The notes: a model not told the origin generated them from the letters alone. Shown: positions 26,546-35,752, counted from the stretch's first letter. The stretch is 64,000 bases of DNA from Legionella drozanskii LLAP-1 (GCF_001467585.1 NZ_LNXY01000027.1:184633-248632); one strand, 5' to 3'. A program made the numbers and translations.

Positions 26546-27535
26546 TCAAATCATCTCATCGCCCCCTTTTGTACCCAAAGCAATTTTACCCTCTTCGGCA
26601 AGGCTTCTCGCAATAGCTAAAATGTCACGCTGGGCTTTTTCAACGTCGCTCACTTTCACTGGACCTTGCATTTCTAGATCATCACGAAGTAAATCGGAAG
26701 CGCGTTTGGACATATTGCCGAAGATCTTTTCTTTCACAGGCTCTGTCGTTCCCTTCAAGGCCAACATTAATTGCTCGGTTGCAACATCGCGTAATAAAGT
26801 TTGTACACTCCGATTGTCCATGTCGACCAAATTTTCAAAGACGAACATTTTGTCTTTGATTTTATTACAAAGTTCTTCATCCCATTGATTAATTTTGTCC
26901 AATACTTCCGATTCAACGGAACCCTCAAGAAAGTTAATGACATCGGCAACGCTTTTAATGCCTCCGACAGAAGCGATTTTTCCCACTTTCTGACCACTTA
27001 ATTGTTTTTCAATAACATGTCCAAGCTCTGAAATAGCCTCAGGCTTGACAGTATCAATCGTACACATGCGCAATAAAACTTCAGCACGCTTTTCATGAGC
27101 AAAATAGCCCACGACCTCTGCGGCTTGCTCACTGTCTAAATGAATAAGAATAGTTGCGATAATTTGCGGATGTTCGTTACGAATAACATCTGCTATTAAA
27201 CGGGCGTCTAACCATTTCAAACGGTTAAGACCGCTATCTTTATCGGAAACTAAGATACGATCGATAAAAGGAATTGCATTTTCTTCACCTAATGCATTAA
27301 TGAGAATGGTGCGTAGATAATTCTCTGCATCAACGGTTAGGCTTGTTTGATCTTCAATGGCGTTTAAAAACTCACCGAGTACACCTTGCATTTTTGCTTT
27401 ACTAACGCTGCTCATTGTCGAAATAGCCATGCCCACTTTCTGTACCTGTCTGGGTTCGAGATGTTTTAGCACCTCGGCAGCATTTTTTTCACCCATCCCT
27501 AACAGCAAGATTGCCGCACGCTCGATTCCATCCAT
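26546..27535 (-). CDS. fliG: flagellar motor switch protein FliG
   Basis: C-ring protein that transmits torque from the stators. The start at 27535 (MDGIERAAILLLGMGEKNAAEVL) matches family N-termini; the longer frame inside fliF is spurious. The three regions are visible: N-terminal domain binding FliF, the middle EHPQIIATILIHLDSEQAAEVV with the EHPQ motif, and the C-terminal charged domain with DLVDMDNRSVQTLLRDV-type residues that face the stator. At 329 residues the length is normal. It starts 4 bp after the fliF stop. Confidence 0.96.
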   Translation of the reverse strand: MDGIERAAILLLGMGEKNAAEVLKHLEPRQVQKVGMAISTMSSVSKAKMQGVLGEFLNAIEDQTSLTVDAENYLRTILINALGEENAIPFIDRILVSDKDSGLNRLKWLDARLIADVIRNEHPQIIATILIHLDSEQAAEVVGYFAHEKRAEVLLRMCTIDTVKPEAISELGHVIEKQLSGQKVGKIASVGGIKSVADVINFLEGSVESEVLDKINQWDEELCNKIKDKMFVFENLVDMDNRSVQTLLRDVATEQLMLALKGTTEPVKEKIFGNMSKRASDLLRDDLEMQGPVKVSDVEKAQRDILAIARSLAEEGKIALGTKGGDEMI

Positions 27536-27539
27536 AAAT

Positions 27540-29201
27540 CTATCCCCGCTCCACCCATGTTTTAACAACTTGTGCAACTCGTTTAGGTTCTTTATCCACC
27601 ACTTGTCGCAACAAAGATAACTGTGACTCATAATCGCTGGCATGCGGTAGCATATCTTGTGCTTTATAAGTTAACTCTCCTAATTGCTCTTCTTCCTTTT
27701 CCTCTTTGGTTACACCAGCTAAATTTTTGAACAAGGGCCTAAACAAACCGAAAACAATACCGAGTACAAATAACGCAGCTGCAATCTGTTTAATTATCGA
27801 CCAAAAGGAGTCCTTTTGCCAAAAATGAAGGTCAGGTATCACAGGAAGCGGCTCGGGTTTCACAAAATGGCTATTGACGACATTCAAGCTATCACCACGA
27901 CTTGTATTGATACCAATCGCATTAGCAACCAGCATCCTAATTTGTTGAAGTTCAGGCTCAGTGAGGGGCTTAGCTACCTTCTGCTTTGTTTTCGGATCGG
28001 TAACTTGTCTGTCGTCCACTAACACTGCAACGGTTAGACGCTTAACCATGCCTGGCTGATTTTTGGTATGAGAGATTGTTTTATCTAATTCGAAATTCTT
28101 TGTACTTTGCGTGCGGTAATCTTCCGAATTTGAATTAGCATTCGCATTTGCACCGCCAGGTCGCTGATTAGCCCCTCCTTGTCCTTGATTTTTATTACCC
28201 TGCTGCGGAGGAGGAGCTTGATTATTCTTAGATTGTTGTAAGGCTGCATTCGCAGGCGGTGTGTTGGATAAAGAACCAGGCACTCCAGAAGCCGAACTGC
28301 CAGAATTACGTTTTTCCTCCATTTTTTGTTCGCTGCGTAGGGAAGTTTGTTCTGGGTTGTAGCTCTCTTGAGTTTGTTCAAAGGAAGTGAAATCAATATC
28401 AGCCGCAACTTTTGCCCTAACGCGTCCATACCCAAGCAGCGGAGTTAAAATATCTTGAATTTTCTGCACATATTGCTTCTCAAGTGTCTGACGATAATCC
28501 ATAAATCGTTCAGTATCCGTAAATAAGGTTTGCCCCCCGCCTTCACTAAGTAATTGACCATTTTGATCAACAACGGTAACGCGGCTGGCAGAAAGATTTG
28601 GAATACTTGAAGCAACTAAATTAATGATTGAAGCGATTGTTTGTTTTTTTAATTCGAGACCGGAATAAACATCAATAAAAACAGAGGCACTGGGTTCGCG
28701 ATTATCTCTAACAAACGCGGATTCTCTCGGAATAGCTAAATGCACTCGCGCTGACTTAATATCATGAAACTGACTGATAGTGCGCGCCAACTCTGTTTCT
28801 AACGCTTGTTTATACCGTGCATTCTCCATGAATTGACTGGTATTAAAGGTATTATTGCCCGCAAACAATTCATAGCCAGTTCCAGCGCCTCGCGGCAAGC
28901 CTTCTGCTGCCAATTTCATACGCGCACTCTGCATGTCGTCAGCAGTTACCATGACTTGGCCTAGATTTTTATCGATTTTGAAAGGGATACGATCTCGTTG
29001 CAAAAGCTCGATAACCTCAGCAGCATCACGTGAGTTAATATCGTTATATAAAGGCAAATAATTAGGCTCGCGCGACCACAATACAACCGCCATACCAATA
29101 GCGATACTAGCCGCAATTCCTGCCAACAAGCCTACTTGTCGGGGAATGGATAGATCAGCAAATCTCGCAGCTGCGCTTGAAGCACTGTCGGCCAAGGCCA
29201 T
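27540..29201 (-). CDS. fliF: flagellar MS-ring protein FliF
   Basis: Inner-membrane ring on which the flagellar basal body is built. Two membrane helices flank a large periplasmic part: VGLLAGIAASIAIGMAVVLW near residue 23 and IIKQIAAALFVLGIVFGLF near residue 465. The ring-building motif regions (GLPRGAGTGYELF, NARYKQALETELARTI, SARVHLAIPRES) are intact. A low-complexity Gln/Gly/Asn stretch (about 313-355) occupies the usual variable loop. The C-terminus that binds FliG is present. Length is 553 residues. Confidence 0.96.
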   Translation of the reverse strand: MALADSASSAAARFADLSIPRQVGLLAGIAASIAIGMAVVLWSREPNYLPLYNDINSRDAAEVIELLQRDRIPFKIDKNLGQVMVTADDMQSARMKLAAEGLPRGAGTGYELFAGNNTFNTSQFMENARYKQALETELARTISQFHDIKSARVHLAIPRESAFVRDNREPSASVFIDVYSGLELKKQTIASIINLVASSIPNLSASRVTVVDQNGQLLSEGGGQTLFTDTERFMDYRQTLEKQYVQKIQDILTPLLGYGRVRAKVAADIDFTSFEQTQESYNPEQTSLRSEQKMEEKRNSGSSASGVPGSLSNTPPANAALQQSKNNQAPPPQQGNKNQGQGGANQRPGGANANANSNSEDYRTQSTKNFELDKTISHTKNQPGMVKRLTVAVLVDDRQVTDPKTKQKVAKPLTEPELQQIRMLVANAIGINTSRGDSLNVVNSHFVKPEPLPVIPDLHFWQKDSFWSIIKQIAAALFVLGIVFGLFRPLFKNLAGVTKEEKEEEQLGELTYKAQDMLPHASDYESQLSLLRQVVDKEPKRVAQVVKTWVERG

Positions 29202-29222
29202 ATTAAACTCCTGTAAACCGTA

Positions 29223-29537
29223 TTAAATCGACATATTCATAATGTCTTGGTAAACCTCGACCAATTTATTTCGGACGCGCAATGCCGCCTCAAAGCCTAA
29301 ACTTGCTTTTTGAGAAGCTACCATAACTTCACTAATACCAACGTTCGCATCGCCCATTTCATAACGAGATTTCAATGCATCAGCCGATTGATGCAATTCA
29401 TTCACTCCATTGAGTGCGCGTTGAAAAACATTGCCGAAGGATTCTTGGACAGCCCCTAACTCCACACTGGGACCTGCAGCCTTCGTTGACATTAAACGCA
29501 TTTGATTCATTAGAGATACAGCATTAACTTCGCTCAT
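29223..29537 (-). CDS. fliE: flagellar hook-basal body protein FliE
   Basis: Adapter between MS-ring and rod. The ATG at 29537 (MSEVNAVSLMNQMRLM) has GGGAGG a few bases upstream, so the 7-codon longer frame is rejected, giving 104 residues. The C-terminal half (MGDANVGISEVMVASQKASLGFEAALRVRNKLVEVYQDIMNM) is the conserved FliE signature. It is the first structural gene after the FleS/FleR pair. No sigma-54 promoter could be confirmed by eye in the 62 bp before it. Confidence 0.95.
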   Translation of the reverse strand: MSEVNAVSLMNQMRLMSTKAAGPSVELGAVQESFGNVFQRALNGVNELHQSADALKSRYEMGDANVGISEVMVASQKASLGFEAALRVRNKLVEVYQDIMNMSI

Positions 29538-29599
29538 ACGCCTCCCTTCTTCACGCATCGCAGGCTCAGTTGCTCGATGCGGCTGTTCATCCTTTTAAT

Positions 29600-30943
29600 T
29601 CACACTGTATAGCCTTCTTCACGCATCTTAGCTAATTTGTAACGTAAAGTACGTTCACTTACGCCTAAAATCTCCGCAACTTGTTGGCGATTTCCTTGAT
29701 GTTCCTTTAAAGTTTGCTCAATTAAATCAAACTCATGATTTTGCAAACTTATCCCATCTTTTTTATTTTTAGAGCTTGGCTTACTAGTATTTGTGCCTGA
29801 TTCTATAAGCTCTTCGGCTTCCGACATAGGCAGTTGTAGATGAGCCACTTCAATAACGCCACTGGTTTGGAGAACTATAGCTCGCTGCACCACGTTATCT
29901 AATTCTCTGGCATTACCTGGCCAGCTATATTCTAAAAGCGCAGTCTTAGCCTCATCACTTAAAGAAGGAATTAAAGGATAATTATTTTGACAATGGCGAC
30001 GTAGTAAATAATTCGCCAAAGGAAGAATATCACAGCTTCTTTCACGCAGCGGTAGCCAATGCAAGGGAAAAACATTGAGACGGTAATACAAGTCTTCACG
30101 GAAACGACCGCCCTTCACTTCTTCAAGTAGTTTTCGATTCGATGTCGCTAACACCCGTACATCGAGCTGAATCAATTTATTAGCGCCAATACGCTCGACT
30201 TCTTTTTCTTGTAATACCCGCAATAATTTCGCTTGTAAGCTCAGACTCATTTCACTCACTTCGTCAAGTAAGAGCGTGCCCCCCTGTGCCTGTTCAAACT
30301 TACCAGGCGTGGATTTGTAGGCTCCCGTGAATGAACCTTTCTCATAACCGAATAGAGTGGCTTCTAACATTTGCTCAGGAATCGCAGCACAATTAATAGC
30401 AATAAATGGGTGTTGCTTGCGCGGGGAATGATCATGAATGAAATGCGCTAACACTTCTTTACCTGTCCCACTTTCGCCACTGATCATTACTCCAACATCT
30501 GATTGAGCTACTTTCAATGCCATAGAGAGTAAAGCCTGGCTTTTAGGATCTTGTGCTACAGGCTGACTATCATCCTCAGTTAAAGCCGGTTTAATGTAGC
30601 GATTAATTTTTTCGGTGAGAGCATGAGCACTGAACGGTTTTTGTAGATAATCGACTGCGCCATGACGCATAGCGGCTACCGCATCTTCAACTGAGCCGTG
30701 TGCAGTCATTAGAATGACCGGTACACCTGGATTACGGCGTTGTATTTCAGCAAGTAATTGCTGGCCATCCATTTTATCCATGCGGATATCACTTAAAACA
30801 ATGGCTGGGCTATGGCGTTCGAGCATAGCAAGCGCTTCCTTGCCATCTTTTGCTGCCAGATAAGAATGACCTGCAAGATTCATTGTCTCTGCAAGTGCTT
30901 CGCGTAATACGGGATCATCTTCAACAATTAATACATCGCTCAT
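29600..30943 (-). CDS. fleR: sigma-54-dependent flagellar response regulator FleR/FlrC
   Basis: Activates class III flagellar genes with RNA polymerase-sigma54. The receiver domain carries Asp52 (VLSDIRM) and the acidic pocket VEDD. The AAA+ domain has Walker A GESGTGKE, and the sigma-54 contact loop reads GSFTGA instead of the usual GAFTGA. The Fis-type HTH at the C-terminus is NRQQVAEILGVSERTLRYKLAKMR. The ATG at 30943 (MSDVLIVEDD) is chosen over an upstream TTG. It follows fleS by about 120 bp and precedes fliE, the order seen in Pseudomonas and Vibrio. Confidence 0.95.
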   Translation of the reverse strand: MSDVLIVEDDPVLREALAETMNLAGHSYLAAKDGKEALAMLERHSPAIVLSDIRMDKMDGQQLLAEIQRRNPGVPVILMTAHGSVEDAVAAMRHGAVDYLQKPFSAHALTEKINRYIKPALTEDDSQPVAQDPKSQALLSMALKVAQSDVGVMISGESGTGKEVLAHFIHDHSPRKQHPFIAINCAAIPEQMLEATLFGYEKGSFTGAYKSTPGKFEQAQGGTLLLDEVSEMSLSLQAKLLRVLQEKEVERIGANKLIQLDVRVLATSNRKLLEEVKGGRFREDLYYRLNVFPLHWLPLRERSCDILPLANYLLRRHCQNNYPLIPSLSDEAKTALLEYSWPGNARELDNVVQRAIVLQTSGVIEVAHLQLPMSEAEELIESGTNTSKPSSKNKKDGISLQNHEFDLIEQTLKEHQGNRQQVAEILGVSERTLRYKLAKMREEGYTV

Positions 30944-31065
30944 GAGCAAGTCCTTTGTTCAAAATACCATTATCCTAAATTCGCTAATAAAATCTAGAGA
31001 TTAATCACGTTCCGAATTATCAGTGATTTGTAAATTTGCATCATTAATCTCAATTTGAATTTAGA

Positions 31066-32058
31066 TTACTCTGGTAGATTAATCGTTATACAACTCCCTT
31101 GACCTGATGAAGAATTTAATAGAACTTCTCCACCATGCGCCTTTACAACTGCATAAACTACCGCTAATCCTAAACCTGTGCCTTGGGCTTTTGTTGTGAA
31201 AAAAGGGGCAAAAGCCTGTGCTTTGATTTCCTCTGACATTCCTATACCATCATCAGCGATGATTAATTGCAAGCCTTTTTCTATTTGCATAATAGTCAGG
31301 CTAATGCAATTTGCTCGCGCTTGCAAAGCATTAATAATTAAATTTAACACAGCTCCCGTTAAAGATTCACTATGTAACGATATCCACTTATTTTTAAGCG
31401 GGTTATTAATGATCAATTCTGCCGCTGCCGCTTGAATCAATGGCTGTGCTCTGTCCGCCAATTGCTCACACCAAGCTTGCACAGAAGTTAAAACCGGTTC
31501 GACCGATTCGCCTTTAGCAAACAACAATAAATCACGAATTTGTTTTTCAATACTCGCATGGCAGCCTTGCAATCGAGTTAACCATTCGCTGTAGCGATGA
31601 TCATCAAAAGATAAATTGGCTAAATGGTCCGTATAAAGGATTGCCGACGATAGCGGAGTTCTAATTTGATGAGCTAATTGAGCAGTCATTCGGCCAATCG
31701 CTGCCAAGCGTCCTTTATGCGCTTTAGCTTGCTCATAAGCACGAGTGGCTGTTAAATCAGTCAGTGTGACTAATTGTCCTGGCAAACTATTTAAAGAAGA
31801 AATAGCGACATGAACTCTACGTCCATCCACTAAAGACACTTCATGGCCATCATCTTCGCGCGGTGCAAAAACCGTTTGAATCACTTTCCGCCAGGCTAGA
31901 CCCTTCAAACCTTTACCTAGTAAAATTTCCGCAGCGGCGTTTAGCCAAAGGATAGATCCTCGTGCATTCAGTACCACAAGACCACAAGGTAAGTTCGCTA
32001 AAATATCTTGTTCTGGCAAACTGATTTCATTCTTTACTTGTTCTGTGGGCACTTCCAT
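31066..32058 (-). CDS. fleS: flagellar sensor histidine kinase FleS/FlrB
   Basis: Cytoplasmic histidine kinase that phosphorylates FleR. It has no membrane helix. A PAS-like domain spans about residues 16-100 (ILANLPCGLVVLNARGSILWLNAAAEILLG). The dimerisation helix contains His130 in AQLAHQIRTPLSSA, and the ATPase domain has N-box LNLIINALQA, DDGIGMS and GTGLGLAVVYAVV. Length is 330 residues. It heads the leftward flagellar block. Confidence 0.94.
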   Translation of the reverse strand: MEVPTEQVKNEISLPEQDILANLPCGLVVLNARGSILWLNAAAEILLGKGLKGLAWRKVIQTVFAPREDDGHEVSLVDGRRVHVAISSLNSLPGQLVTLTDLTATRAYEQAKAHKGRLAAIGRMTAQLAHQIRTPLSSAILYTDHLANLSFDDHRYSEWLTRLQGCHASIEKQIRDLLLFAKGESVEPVLTSVQAWCEQLADRAQPLIQAAAAELIINNPLKNKWISLHSESLTGAVLNLIINALQARANCISLTIMQIEKGLQLIIADDGIGMSEEIKAQAFAPFFTTKAQGTGLGLAVVYAVVKAHGGEVLLNSSSGQGSCITINLPE

Positions 32059-32125
32059 ATCATAGTCTTTTTTATAGTATTTTATAAATTTAACAAAATC
32101 TGCAACAAAATCAAAATACTAGAAG

Positions 32126-32145
32126 GTTGGGCCTTGGCCCATGGC
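32126..32145. repeat. GTTGGGCC-TT-GGCCCA palindrome
   Basis: GTTGGGCCTTGGCCCA is another copy of the short palindrome family, in the divergent region between fleS and the putative cysteine-protease gene. Confidence 0.55.
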
Positions 32146-32203
32146 TGTCATGGCTAAAGTGATTCCCCTCGCAATGCCGACAGCGCACGTAGTTGCTAGC
32201 CGT

Positions 32204-32234
32204 TTTAATAATTCCTAAGTTATACCTCATATTT
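32204..32234 (+). promoter_or_regulatory. PmrA-box-like element upstream of the 32283 gene
   Basis: TTTAATAAT-TC-CTAAGTTA resembles the tandem cTTAATatT site bound by PmrA in L. pneumophila, with one base missing in the second half. The block, including the following TATAC.TCATATTT, is conserved at 37442-37473 before the paralogous gene, at nearly the same distance from its ATG. Confidence 0.5.
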
Positions 32235-32282
32235 ATTTTTTCTTTATCATATAGGCAATGAAAACGAAATTGAGTTGTAAAT

Positions 32283-33230
32283 ATGAGAGCGAAAAACGAA
32301 GTTAAATTTGTTATTAATACTAAAGATGACGTATTAGTTCAATCACATAAAGGTAAACTAACATTCAATGGAGCAACCAAACCTCTTAAAAGTCAAGCTG
32401 GATATTCATGCACCATTGCATCGCGTGAAAGACTAAGAACTTTTTATGGAAAAGATGCTGAAAAAAGCATTTTTCCTGCAGAACGAAAAAGGAGAGAAGC
32501 TGAATTAATTCTTAAAAAAATTAAGGTAATTATGGCAACAATACCATGGGATTTTGGCGCTTTATGTGAAGAAAGTGTTCGAGGTTTGGAAAAAATGGGT
32601 TATGACCCCTTGACGGAAATTTATAAGAATTCAGTTTTTATCAGAGAAAAAAAAGTATTTGCCCATTTTATACGCAGGATGCGCGCCGATAAATTTTATA
32701 CTATGGCAAGCATTGAACTTCAAGGAAGATGGGCTTTGTTTACTCTAATGGACAAAATGGATCAGACCTTTAATTTCAAAAATTTAGAATGGACTATTGA
32801 AGATGGGTTTGAAGGATTACAACAAGCATTAAGAGATAATGGACAAATTATTTTCCAAGGAAAATATGGTTCATGCTTTCATGGTAGATTAAATACCAAA
32901 TGGCACGCAAAACAAAGTTCAGTAGATAGAGAGGTCTATTTTTTTAAACCAAATACGCTACGCAATTCGCCATGGACTCATTGCGTAATTGTTGATCAAG
33001 CCAAAATTATTGATGGTAAGCCTTTTGTTTTCTTTAGAGATCCTAGGGATCCTTCTATTCCGGGAACTCCAAATAAAGCCTATATGCTAAGTTTTACCAG
33101 TTTTATTCAACGCCTATCCGATAAATATGGTTATGCTGGAGGAGGACCTAAAACCACCTATGGTCTAGTAAAAGAACAAGCAATTACAGAGGATTCAATC
33201 ACTAGGTCGATGCCGGTCTTAGTTAATTAA
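32283..33230 (+). CDS. putative papain/C39-like cysteine protease, paralogue A, effector candidate
   Basis: 315 residues with no family I recognise by name, but clearly paralogous to the product of 37526-38485. Residues that could form a cysteine-protease site are shared by both: Gln38 and Cys43 in SQAGYSCTIASRERL, His233 in WTHCVIVD, and Asp253 in FFRDPRDPS. The order Q-C...H...D, with an aliphatic strand after His and the acid before Pro, recalls C39/papain-fold peptidases. This is inference from spacing. There is no signal peptide. The shared PmrA-like upstream block suggests co-regulation with the Dot/Icm regulon. The C-terminal 25 residues are divergent and polar (KEQAITEDSITRSMPVLVN). 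Confidence 0.75.
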   Translation: MRAKNEVKFVINTKDDVLVQSHKGKLTFNGATKPLKSQAGYSCTIASRERLRTFYGKDAEKSIFPAERKRREAELILKKIKVIMATIPWDFGALCEESVRGLEKMGYDPLTEIYKNSVFIREKKVFAHFIRRMRADKFYTMASIELQGRWALFTLMDKMDQTFNFKNLEWTIEDGFEGLQQALRDNGQIIFQGKYGSCFHGRLNTKWHAKQSSVDREVYFFKPNTLRNSPWTHCVIVDQAKIIDGKPFVFFRDPRDPSIPGTPNKAYMLSFTSFIQRLSDKYGYAGGGPKTTYGLVKEQAITEDSITRSMPVLVN

Positions 33231-33542
33231 TTTTAAATCGCTTTCAATCAAATAGAGATATCAGTCTTATTTTATATCGGTTGAATCATTAAGATCGCGA
33301 GTAAAACTAATAGTATAAATACGATACCAATGTCAGGAGCGATGGGTATCATTATTTTAAATCTAACAGGACATGATTAAACGACCTTTTACCTCTTAAG
33401 ATTACAGGCTTTAACTGCTTTGCTTTGTTCTATTTATCTATTAACCCTTAGGCAGTTGGAGGCAAAAGAGAAGAGTTTTGACTCTACAGAGGAATATAAA
33501 TTTAAATCCCGTTAAAACTATTTTAACCCATGAAATCTTACA
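33231..33542. other. intergenic region, no gene seen
   Basis: AT-rich stretch between paralogue A and the promoter of the outer-membrane protein gene. A small GTTAAAA/TTTTAAC dyad lies near 33513-33529. No ORF, RNA or repeat was recognised. Confidence 0.45.
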
Positions 33543-33577
33543 TTGACAAATTCTCTTGAGCTCTGCTTATTTATATA
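33543..33577 (+). promoter_or_regulatory. promoter of the outer-membrane protein gene
   Basis: A perfect TTGACA -35 at 33543-33548 is followed 17-20 bp later by an AT-rich -10 region (TTATTTATATATT). The exact -10 hexamer cannot be decided. The leader to the ATG at 33631 is about 50 nt. Confidence 0.5.
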
Positions 33578-33630
33578 TTAGCATGTGATGAGTACGTACT
33601 AATGGAATGACAAAATAGGGATATTTATTT

Positions 33631-34569
33631 ATGCGCCGACAATTATGCGTTTTTATTCTCTCAGCTTCGATGTTGACAACCATTGATGCAATTGCTGCTA
33701 CTGCTAATCGTTCGAATATTCCAGAAGTGAAGAGAGTTGTGAATGATGCTGATAAGCCCCCTACGGTAAAGGTCCCTCGGATTAGCTCTGTATCGAATTT
33801 TGCGCCAATTGTAATTGGCGACAAAGATGCAGCATTAGCACCGGTAAAGTCAGCTAACTATTTTGAGCTAATTGGCGCTATTGGTATTGCAAGTTTAAAT
33901 GCAGGGAATAGTCATTTAGGGGTGACAAGCGATGAAATAGATAAACTCGTACCCACCAATAACAATAATTGGAATACACTCTCTGCTCAATTAGGAATTG
34001 GCTATGTTTTTAACTTGCGTGGCGCCCAACGATACTCTGATCAAGTTCAATGGTTCCCTTCTATAGAACCAGAGCTGAATGTTTACTATCTATCGAGCAA
34101 TTCGGGTATTAAGGGCAGTGTTTGGCGGTTTAGTGATCCTAGTTTTAATGATCTTTCTTATAAAATACCAGTCCATAGTACCCGTTTAATGTTGGATGGT
34201 GCATTAACCGTGGCATCATTAAGGCAGTTTTCTATTTATGCGATAGGCGGTATTGGTAACACGTGGAATCGCGTTAGTTATAAAGATCAAAACAATGAAA
34301 ATATTGATAACGTATTTTGCCCTACACAGGAACGTTTTAATTTCAATTCGACAACTCGTTCGCGTTTTGCCTGGGAAGCAGGTGGAGGCTTGAATTTTTC
34401 ATTTAATTCCCATATTGGACTTGGTTTAGAATATTTGTATGCGAATTTGGGTAAAGTGCGAACCTCAGCAGGCGGTAATTTGGGGCTTTTAACAGAGCCC
34501 TTGATTGCACCAGCTCATTTTAACCTGGACTCTCAATCTGTGTTACTTAGTTTACATATTAGATTTTAA
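33631..34569 (+). CDS. outer-membrane beta-barrel protein
   Basis: 312 residues with a Sec signal peptide (MRRQLCVFILSASMLTTIDAIAA) and probable cleavage after IAA near residue 23. A polar linker (25-72) leads into a barrel of about eight strands with alternating hydrophobic residues (YFELIGAIGIASL, LSAQLGIGYVFNL, IEPELNVYYLS, FSIYAIGGIGNTW, FAWEAGGGLNFSF, IGLGLEYLYANL). It ends in VLLSLHIRF with the C-terminal aromatic residue recognised by the BAM machinery. It resembles the OmpA/OMP_b-brl type; no transport function can be assigned. The ice-binding-domain gene follows after 26 bp, probably in one transcript. Confidence 0.85.
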   Translation: MRRQLCVFILSASMLTTIDAIAATANRSNIPEVKRVVNDADKPPTVKVPRISSVSNFAPIVIGDKDAALAPVKSANYFELIGAIGIASLNAGNSHLGVTSDEIDKLVPTNNNNWNTLSAQLGIGYVFNLRGAQRYSDQVQWFPSIEPELNVYYLSSNSGIKGSVWRFSDPSFNDLSYKIPVHSTRLMLDGALTVASLRQFSIYAIGGIGNTWNRVSYKDQNNENIDNVFCPTQERFNFNSTTRSRFAWEAGGGLNFSFNSHIGLGLEYLYANLGKVRTSAGGNLGLLTEPLIAPAHFNLDSQSVLLSLHIRF

Positions 34570-34595
34570 AAAATACCGATAAGGAGATCCATAAG

Positions 34596-35702
34596 ATGTT
34601 TAATAATGCTCGCCAGGGATTGATGATCTTAGGTTTAATGCTTCCCTTAATAACTCAAGCCCAAATTTGTAATAGCGTCTCTGAAAGTGAGGGAGTTCGG
34701 GGAGGATGTGATGTTACGTTTTCTGCCATACCAAATTTCGGTAACCTTTGTGTAGGGACAATTCTGGGCGGTACCTATACTATTACAAATAATTCCCCCG
34801 TTTTTTTGAAAATAAATTATATTCGAATTCAAAATTATGATGCATTGCCAAATGAGGCTGCCGTAATTGCTGCAGCACCTCTAAGCTGTGGCTCCTATAT
34901 AGCGCCAGGTGCCTCCTGTAACATTCTATTAAACCTTCAGCCAGTTGCCTTTGGGAACTTTTATAGAGTACTTCAGATCGGGATTAATAGTCGTCAATTA
35001 GAGTTAGATGCACCAGTTATTACTTCAGCGGTAAATTGCATTACACCTCCTCCTGTTATACCACCGACACCAACTAGTCCTTTCTTCCCTACTCCGCCTC
35101 CACCTAGTCAGTTTCTTGTATCTATTCTTGGCGCGACCACCGTGACAAATGCGGGACTCTCGGTTGTTAATGGAGATGTTGACGTCTCTCCAGGCTCTGC
35201 GATCACTGGCTTTCCTCCGGGAACTGTTCTCAATGGGGCGTTTCATGCTGCTGATGCAACAGCGGCCGCAGCCCATAACGAGGCCCAGGCTTATTACAAC
35301 TCTGCAGTAAGTTTACCTTGTCCACCGGGCAACAATTTGACGGGACTTGATTTAGGGGGGAGAGTACTTCCGCCAGGTGTTTATTGTTTCAACTCAAGCG
35401 CTCAGCTAACTGGAGCACTTGTACTATCGGGTGGACCAACCAGTAGTTACGTTTTTCAGATAGGATCCACACTAACCACAGCATCCAATGCGAGTGTTGT
35501 ACTCCAAGGAGGCGTCACGAATGGTAACGTTACTTGGGCTGTAGGCAGTTCAGCCACAATTGGCACAGGCACAGCATTTGCAGGAATCATAGATGCTGTT
35601 GCTAGTATTACGCTAACCAACAGCGCCTCATTGCGAGGAAGGGCTTGGGCATTAAATGGAGCTGTTACGCTCGATACTAATATTGTTAACCCAACCAGTT
35701 AG
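34596..35702 (+). CDS. secreted protein with a DUF3494 ice-binding-like domain
   Basis: 368 residues in three parts. A signal peptide (to about residue 22, LMLPLITQAQ). Then an Ig-like choice-of-anchor region (about 35-150, NFGNLCVGTILGGTYTITNN and later YIAPGASCNILLNL, with paired cysteines) and a Pro/Thr linker (about 152-172). The C-terminal part, from FLVSILGATTVTNAGLSVVNGD through the STAQLTGALVLSGGP-like repeats to ITLTNSASLRGRAWALNGAVTLDTN, is the beta-helical ice-binding-protein (DUF3494) fold. Family members bind ice or act as surface adhesins. In this organism an adhesin or surface role is more plausible. GGAG precedes the ATG and a strong terminator follows. Confidence 0.87.
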   Translation: MFNNARQGLMILGLMLPLITQAQICNSVSESEGVRGGCDVTFSAIPNFGNLCVGTILGGTYTITNNSPVFLKINYIRIQNYDALPNEAAVIAAAPLSCGSYIAPGASCNILLNLQPVAFGNFYRVLQIGINSRQLELDAPVITSAVNCITPPPVIPPTPTSPFFPTPPPPSQFLVSILGATTVTNAGLSVVNGDVDVSPGSAITGFPPGTVLNGAFHAADATAAAAHNEAQAYYNSAVSLPCPPGNNLTGLDLGGRVLPPGVYCFNSSAQLTGALVLSGGPTSSYVFQIGSTLTTASNASVVLQGGVTNGNVTWAVGSSATIGTGTAFAGIIDAVASITLTNSASLRGRAWALNGAVTLDTNIVNPTS

Positions 35703-35720
35703 CTATTCTTTTATCTCAGC

Positions 35721-35752
35721 GAGGGGGAGTATAAAGCTCCCCCTCCTTTTTT
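35721..35752 (+). terminator. intrinsic terminator after the ice-binding-like gene
   Basis: A 9-bp GC-rich stem (GAGGGGGAG and CTCCCCCTC, loop TATAAAG) is followed by CTTTTTT. This is the clearest rho-independent terminator in the window. Confidence 0.92.

Noticed and set aside
27536-27643. 36-residue N-terminal extension of FliG
   Set aside because: It overlaps fliF coding sequence and does not resemble FliG; the family start is MDGIERAAILLLG at 27535.
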